Origin: Candidatus Omnitrophota bacterium
Lineage (GTDB): Bacteria > Omnitrophota > Gorgyraeia > Zapsychrales > JANLHA01
NCBI GenBank assembly: GCA_024653845.1
Contig: JANLHA010000266.1
Coordinates: 1-6,133 of the forward strand
Direction of reading: 5' to 3'
Length of the DNA stretch: 6,133 bases
The position numbers and the translations under genes are program-made. Each line of letters begins with the position of its first letter. Position 1 is the first letter of the stretch. The notes under the pieces were generated by a model. It worked only from the letters and a program-made list of their open reading frames with translations. It was not told the DNA's origin and searched no databases. Of the stretch, positions 1 to 3,881 are shown piece by piece.

Positions 1-499
1 AACTGAGATTGGTGCTTTCTTGCGGCTGGATGATTTGCAGCCAGGATATGCTTTGGGGCAGATTGATCGCGCAATCATCATGAGCGCGAATCAGGTCAAT
101 GCCCGGATCATTATTCCGGTAACGACGTATGAAAACGTCATTCATGGTCAGAAAGTGGACTATATTCTTTATGCTAACAATTATGATGGAATCGATGAGG
201 AGCATCCAGTCATCGAACGATTTAATTCCGTTGATCAGGCTTTGGCGGTCTTTCGTGAAGGGACTGTCATGAGCAAGGGGACCACAACTTCGACGGGGTT
301 GGTGCATTCTTATTTTGCGAATATTTTTGGACCGCCACAGTATAAAGAGCTTCATGAACCGCTGGCCAAGAAATACTTCCAGGCATTCTTTGATCACGGG
401 GTGTATGTCGGACAAATTCGTACCCGCTTAGGGCTCGCTGGATGGGAACGAAAAGGTCCGGAGATGGCGGCGAAGGAATTATTGAAGCTTCTTAGCTAG
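1..499 (+). CDS. C-terminal part of an unidentified protein, possibly PEP carboxykinase-like (5' end outside window)
   Basis: The reading frame is open from the left edge (codons from base 2), so this is the last 165 codons of a longer gene. The TTG at base 20 is an internal Leu rather than a start: no ribosome-binding site precedes it and the frame continues upstream. The product looks soluble, with no membrane segment. The stretch FREGTVMSKGTTTSTG, then FANIFGPP, then LHEPLAKKYF, then a HGVYVGQIRTRLGLAGW segment and a helical end (MAAKELLKLL) follows the order of landmarks I recall from the C-terminal half of ATP-dependent PEP carboxykinase (a Gly/Thr-rich loop, an FG motif, LHP...YA, then an NTGW-like motif near the end). 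Individual residues differ, so this would be a divergent PEPCK-like protein at best and not proven PckA. The stop is TAG. A candidate promoter for the next gene lies over its last codons, so this gene probably ends its own unit. Confidence 0.8.
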   Translation, partial: TEIGAFLRLDDLQPGYALGQIDRAIIMSANQVNARIIIPVTTYENVIHGQKVDYILYANNYDGIDEEHPVIERFNSVDQALAVFREGTVMSKGTTTSTGLVHSYFANIFGPPQYKELHEPLAKKYFQAFFDHGVYVGQIRTRLGLAGWERKGPEMAAKELLKLLS

Positions 500-511
500 T
501 GGGTGTACAAT
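482..511 (+). promoter_or_regulatory. Candidate sigma70-type promoter for the lipoprotein gene
   Basis: TTGAAG (482-487; four of six match TTGACA) is followed after 18 nt by TACAAT (506-511; five of six match TATAAT). Initiation would fall near base 518 and give a leader of about 47 nt before the ATG at 565. The -35 box lies inside the last codons of the upstream gene. It was found by eye only; AT-rich matches of this quality occur by chance. Confidence 0.4.
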
Positions 512-564
512 AACTCCGGATTTCAGAAGTTAACCGATTTATAACCGATAACAGGGAGGGTGGG

Positions 565-969
565 ATGAGAAAAGTCGCCTCTTCTATATATGTTGTGGCC
601 TTATGTGCCTTGATGTCGATTTCGGCAATGAGTCTTTCGGGTTGTTTTGCTCTTCTGGCTGGAACGGCCGGAGGCGCTGGAACCGCTGTTTGGCTTTCCA
701 ATAAATTAGTCCAAGAGGTTAATGCTCCGATGGATCGAAGCATTTCTGCAGTACGAGCCGCTTTGAAATCTCTCAAGCTTGAGGTCACCAAAGAAACTCA
801 GGCGGAAGATGTTGCTCAGGTCAAAAGTGAATATTATGACGGAAAGAATATCTGGATTGATATTCGGAAGGTCACTGCGAGCAAATCTAAGATTGAAGTG
901 AGGGTCGGCTTGACTGGTGACGAAATTGCAGCCCGAAAAGTCTTGGATGCCATTCTCAAAAGGCTTTAA
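565..969 (+). CDS. Small lipoprotein, DUF3568-like
   Basis: This is a 134-residue protein with a classical lipoprotein signal: a basic MRK N-terminus, a hydrophobic stretch at about residues 8-22, and the lipobox LSGC at 24-27, giving a lipidated Cys27 after signal peptidase II cleavage. Residue +2 is Phe, not Asp, so by the proteobacterial Lol rule it would go to the outer membrane. A Gly/Ala-rich segment (AGTAGGAGTAVW, about 32-43) follows, then a small alpha/beta domain (about 50-134) with alternating charged strands (KNIWIDIRKV, KIEVRVGL) and a final amphipathic helix. Lipobox plus GAGTAVW plus a roughly 80-residue domain matches my recollection of DUF3568, a family of unknown function. 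The start is firm: GGGAGGG at 554-560 lies 4 nt before the ATG. The stop is 7 nt before the tRNA gene, leaving no room for a terminator. A function cannot be assigned. Confidence 0.88.
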   Translation: MRKVASSIYVVALCALMSISAMSLSGCFALLAGTAGGAGTAVWLSNKLVQEVNAPMDRSISAVRAALKSLKLEVTKETQAEDVAQVKSEYYDGKNIWIDIRKVTASKSKIEVRVGLTGDEIAARKVLDAILKRL

Positions 970-976
970 TCGAGTG

Positions 977-1048
977 GCCCCCTTAGCTTAACGGATAAAG
1001 CACAAGCCTCCGGAGCTTGGGATGGAGGTTCGATTCCCCCAGGGGGCG
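977..1048 (+). tRNA. tRNA-Arg (anticodon CCG)
   Basis: A full cloverleaf folds by hand. The acceptor stem is GCCCCCT (977-983) with AGGGGGC (1041-1047), and the discriminator is G1048. The D stem is GCTT/AAGC (986-989/998-1001) with loop AACGGATA. The anticodon stem is CAAGC/GCTTG (1003-1007/1015-1019), and the loop CTCCGGA places the anticodon CCG at 1010-1012, reading the Arg codon CGG. The variable loop is GGAT. The T loop TTCGATT (1029-1035) is closed by GGAGG/CCCCC. The middle T-stem pair is A1026-C1038, a mismatch; all other stem positions are Watson-Crick. No CCA is encoded, so a CCA-adding enzyme is needed. A weak TTTAAT (965-970) just upstream would initiate at about the first tRNA base, so co-transcription with the preceding lipoprotein gene is as likely as a separate promoter. 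Confidence 0.93.
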
Positions 1049-1061
1049 CGGATTATCAACC

Positions 1062-1928
1062 ATGTGGCTTTATCTTGCGTTCATCGTTGCGTTTTTTACA
1101 TCTCTTCAAGATATCTTAAGCAAACGTCTTTTACGAGACGTTCCTGCCACGGTCGTCACGTGGGGTTGGTGGTTTTTTTCTCTCCCATTTTTATTGCCTT
1201 TTGTTTTCACTCAAGATTTACCTCCATTGCATCCTCATTTCTGGTGGCTGGTCATCATCTGCACGATTCTTTTAACCGCCGCGGTTTCCTGTTATATCCG
1301 TGCGATTCGCGAGTCAGACCTTTCCTTGACCATTCCTTTGATGACGTTCACACCGTTATTTTTATTAATCACATCTCCTCTGATTCTCAAAGAAGTCCCG
1401 AGCCGTCAAGGTTTGGTTGGAGTCATTTTGATTGTGGTGGGGTCGTACATTTTATTTTTTCAGAATTTCCAAAAAGGAGGATGGACAACGCCTTTTAGGA
1501 ATGTCATTAAAGACAAAGGCGCGCGGTATATGCTCGCGGTCGCCTTCATTTATAGCATCAGCGGCAATTTGGATAAGGTGGGTGTGATCTGGTCATCGCC
1601 TTGGATGTGGATTGTTGTCATCAGTGCAACGTTGAGTTTATCTTTGCTATTTGTCATGTTTTATCGTCGAGAAACAATTTTTCCATATCTTCGTTCTCAT
1701 GGGTTACTTTTCCTGGCCGTTGGATTTTTTAATGCGGCGGCTCTCGGTGTTCAGATGCAAATCATCGAGATGACCCAAGTGCCATATCTGATTGCCATCA
1801 AGCGTACTAGTGTGATCATTACGGCTTTGTATGGAATATTTTTTCTTAAAGAAAAAGATTTCTTTCGACGGATGATTGGGATTATGATTATGGTGGTTGG
1901 TGTGTTCTTTATCATGTTTTTAGAATAA
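1062..1928 (+). CDS. EamA/DMT-superfamily membrane transporter
   Basis: The product is 288 residues and almost entirely hydrophobic, with about ten predicted membrane segments. That is the usual size and layout of drug/metabolite transporters built from two EamA repeats (about residues 1-135 and 155-288). Each half ends in the family's typical pattern: in the first, a Pro-rich helix (PLMTFTPLF), then a Glu (LKEVPSRQ, Glu111), then a Gly-rich last helix (GLVGVILIVVGSYIL). The second half repeats this with KRTSVIITALYG, LKEKDFF and IGIMIMVVGVFFI. It acts in the inner membrane, probably exporting or importing a small metabolite; the substrate cannot be read from sequence. I chose the ATG at 1062 because the frame upstream of it runs through the tRNA gene and because MWLYLAFIVAFF starts the first membrane helix at once. 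The start is only 13 nt after the tRNA 3' end and has no proper Shine-Dalgarno. It probably heads the mscS/dehydrogenase run. Confidence 0.87.
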   Translation: MWLYLAFIVAFFTSLQDILSKRLLRDVPATVVTWGWWFFSLPFLLPFVFTQDLPPLHPHFWWLVIICTILLTAAVSCYIRAIRESDLSLTIPLMTFTPLFLLITSPLILKEVPSRQGLVGVILIVVGSYILFFQNFQKGGWTTPFRNVIKDKGARYMLAVAFIYSISGNLDKVGVIWSSPWMWIVVISATLSLSLLFVMFYRRETIFPYLRSHGLLFLAVGFFNAAALGVQMQIIEMTQVPYLIAIKRTSVIITALYGIFFLKEKDFFRRMIGIMIMVVGVFFIMFLE

Positions 1929-1951
1929 AAAAAGACTTCAAGGAGGGAACT

Positions 1952-2872
1952 ATGAAATTTAAAATATCGATTCTTTCGACTATATATTCTTTGTTTTGGA
2001 TTGCGAATGCCCATGCGTTGCAAGGAGCGGAGGGAGAGACCACTACTCAAGACGCTAACGTTCACCATCTCGTCGAGGTGGCTTCAGAATTCATTGTGAA
2101 ATACAGTTTGCAAGCGATTGGTGGAATCATCGTTTTGATTCTTGGTTGGGTCGTGGCCAGCTACATGGCCAACTGGGTCGCTAATGTTATTAAGAAAAAG
2201 CATGTTGATGTTACCGTCGCCAAATTTTTAATTGGTGGGACAAAACTTTTGATCATGTCCTTCGCGGGAATTGTGGCGTTGAGCAAGTTTGGGATCGAGA
2301 TCGCCCCTTTGATTGCCGGAATCAGCGTCGCCGGCATCGGATTGAGTTTTGCATTGCAAGGCCCATTGTCCAATTTTGCGTCGGGTGCCACGTTGATTTT
2401 TACCAAACCGTTTAAAGTGGGGGACCTCATTGAGGTTGTAGGTGTTGCGGGTGAAGTGACGGATATGAAGCTTTCTCGAACCGATTTGAAAACACTCGAT
2501 GGGAACAGTATTGTGATTCCGAATAAGCATATCATTGGAGAGATTGTTCATAATTCTTCCTATTTTAAACGTATTGATTTGAAAGTGGGGGTCAGTTACA
2601 GTTCAGACATTCCCGCGGTGATTGATTTGGTGACGCAGGTTGTGAAGAACGATCCTCGTATCTCGACGGAACGAGAGCCCAAGGTTGGGATTTCCGAATT
2701 TGCGGATTCGAGTATTGAAATTTACGCCCGGGCATGGTGCAAGCAGAACGAGTATTGGGATCTTTTATTTTCGTTGAATCAGAAGGTTTGGGCTGAGTTT
2801 AAAAGTCGTGGAATTCAAATTCCATTTCCGCAGAGGGATGTGCATGTTTATAAGGAAGAAAATAAGGCTTAA
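1952..2872 (+). CDS. mscS: Small-conductance mechanosensitive channel, MscS family
   Basis: The 306-residue product opens when membrane tension rises and releases solutes in osmotic downshock. A signal peptide with an AHA-type cleavage site (about residues 1-22, ending IANAHA) precedes a short polar stretch. TM1 lies at about 54-75, TM2 at about 92-112, and the pore helix TM3 at about 117-147 with the small-residue pattern IAGISVAGIGLSFALQGPL. Next come the MscS signature FTKPFKVGDLIEV (about 150-162), a beta domain with the IVIPNKHI motif (about 187-194), and a C-terminal alpha/beta domain ending IPFPQRDVHV (about 290-299). This full set of landmarks makes the family call secure. E. coli MscS, as I recall it, has no cleaved signal peptide; the one here is a common variant. 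AGGAGG at 1941-1946, 5 nt before the ATG, fixes the start. It lies 23 nt after the transporter and 9 nt before the dehydrogenase, so an operon is likely. The gene symbol denotes the family, not proven orthology. Confidence 0.94.
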   Translation: MKFKISILSTIYSLFWIANAHALQGAEGETTTQDANVHHLVEVASEFIVKYSLQAIGGIIVLILGWVVASYMANWVANVIKKKHVDVTVAKFLIGGTKLLIMSFAGIVALSKFGIEIAPLIAGISVAGIGLSFALQGPLSNFASGATLIFTKPFKVGDLIEVVGVAGEVTDMKLSRTDLKTLDGNSIVIPNKHIIGEIVHNSSYFKRIDLKVGVSYSSDIPAVIDLVTQVVKNDPRISTEREPKVGISEFADSSIEIYARAWCKQNEYWDLLFSLNQKVWAEFKSRGIQIPFPQRDVHVYKEENKA

Positions 2873-2881
2873 GGGAATTTT

Positions 2882-3829
2882 ATGAAAGTTATCCTTATCG
2901 AAGAATGCGGTGGACCTGACAAATTGAAGTTTATTGATCTTCCGATCCCAGAGCCCGGCGAGGCCGAAGTTTTGATTCGCGTTCATGCTGTAGGAGTCAA
3001 TCCCGTCGACTGGAAAATCCGCGAAGGGTTGCTCAAGGATCGTGTGCCTTATCAATTCCCGATCATTTTGGGTTGGGACATGAGTGGTGTGATCGTCAAG
3101 CGTGGTCATGCGGCCCGACGATTTCAAGAAGGTGATGAGGTCTATGGATATTGTCGACGCCCGGTCATTCAAAAAGGGACGTATGCCGAATACATCGCGA
3201 TCCCCGAAAGTTATGTCACGCAGAAGCCTCGAAATTTATCGTTTGAAGAAGCGGCAGCTGTTCCTTTAACATCGTTGACGGCATATCAGTCGGTCCTTGA
3301 TGCGGGACAATTGCAAAAAGGGCAAACGCTCGTCGTGGTTGGTGCATCCGGCGGTGTTGGATCCATGGCGGTGCAGTTGGGAAAAATCGTTGGAGCCCGA
3401 GTTGTGGCCTTGGCGAGTCCTCGCAATCATGATTATTTGAAAAGTTTGGGTGCGGATGTGACTTTGGATTATCAGGGAAATTTTCGTGACTGCGTGCGAG
3501 CTCAATGTCCCGATGGTGCGGATGTTGTTTTTGCCTGTGCCGGGGGTGATTCTCTGATTCAAGCTTACGATTGCGTTGAAAAGGGAGGACGGCTTTTGAC
3601 AATTGTTGAGCCGGGAGATCCTCTTCTGGCCCAACAAAAAGGCGTTCATCTTCATTATATTTTTGTTGAACCGAATGCGTCTCAATTGGAGTATATCGCT
3701 GAGTTGATTGAGGCCCAACAATTGAAGGTTCATGTCAGTGAAATCTATTCTTTTCAAGATGTCTTCAAAGCTCACGAAAATATCGAGACTGCTCATACCC
3801 AGGGGAAAATTGTTTTGAAGATCGCTTGA
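2882..3829 (+). CDS. NADP-dependent quinone-oxidoreductase-like alcohol dehydrogenase (MDR superfamily)
   Basis: The 315-residue protein has the two-domain medium-chain dehydrogenase/reductase layout. The N-terminal GroES-like domain includes VHAVGVNPVDWKIREG (about 34-49) and FPIILGWDMSGVI (59-71). The Rossmann domain begins with LVVVGASGGVGSMAVQLGK (150-168), where GASGGVG is the nucleotide-binding loop, and continues with ALASPRNHDYLKSLGAD. The C-terminus closes with AHTQGKIVLKI, the usual AxxxGKxVL ending. The catalytic Cys/His zinc ligands and the four-Cys structural-zinc loop are missing, which places it with the zinc-independent quinone oxidoreductase branch (Qor/enone reductase-like). 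It probably reduces quinones or enones in the cytoplasm with NADPH; the true substrate is unknown. AAGGGA at 2871-2876 overlaps the mscS stop and lies 5 nt before the ATG, implying translational coupling with mscS. Confidence 0.9.
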   Translation: MKVILIEECGGPDKLKFIDLPIPEPGEAEVLIRVHAVGVNPVDWKIREGLLKDRVPYQFPIILGWDMSGVIVKRGHAARRFQEGDEVYGYCRRPVIQKGTYAEYIAIPESYVTQKPRNLSFEEAAAVPLTSLTAYQSVLDAGQLQKGQTLVVVGASGGVGSMAVQLGKIVGARVVALASPRNHDYLKSLGADVTLDYQGNFRDCVRAQCPDGADVVFACAGGDSLIQAYDCVEKGGRLLTIVEPGDPLLAQQKGVHLHYIFVEPNASQLEYIAELIEAQQLKVHVSEIYSFQDVFKAHENIETAHTQGKIVLKIA

Positions 3830-3843
3830 GTTGAAATCCGCCC

Positions 3844-3881
3844 ACATGTGTGGTAATGTGTTCTCGAGGTGCCACACATGT
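3844..3881 (+). promoter_or_regulatory. Inverted repeat able to form an RNA hairpin over the radical SAM gene start codon
   Basis: ACATGTGTGG (3844-3853) and CCACACATGT (3872-3881) are perfect reverse complements of 10 bp. The stem can extend inward by one G-U and one A-U pair, leaving a loop of about 14 nt. In RNA the 3' arm contains the ATG at 3878-3880 and the loop contains the GAGG ribosome-binding sequence, so the fold would hide the start codon. There is no T-run after it, so it is not a terminator. As DNA it could instead be an operator for a dimeric repressor. That the repeat exists is observed; its role is inferred. Confidence 0.5.
3866..3869 (+). promoter_or_regulatory. Ribosome-binding site deciding the radical SAM gene start
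   Basis: GAGG lies 8 nt before the ATG at 3878. The in-frame GTG at 3869 would overlap this site and has no purine-rich sequence of its own upstream, so the ATG at 3878 is preferred. Confidence 0.55.

Noticed and set aside
1036..1046. A CCCCC-A-GGGGG palindrome that might be read as a terminator stem
   Set aside because: It is the junction of the T stem and acceptor stem of the tRNA and is not followed by a T-run.
1017..1061. An in-frame upstream extension of the transporter gene by 15 codons (TTG at 1017)
   Set aside because: These codons are the 3' half of the tRNA gene, the implied residues do not look like a transporter N-terminus, and the ATG at 1062 begins a membrane helix directly.
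1474..1498. A perfect AAGGAGG followed immediately by ATG inside the transporter gene
   Set aside because: The spacing is zero and the frame ends after five codons. The sequence is explained by the coding of KGGW in the transporter.
3869..3871. GTG at 3869 as the start of the radical SAM protein
   Set aside because: It overlaps the only good ribosome-binding sequence (GAGG at 3866-3869), which is correctly spaced for the ATG at 3878. It remains possible but less likely.
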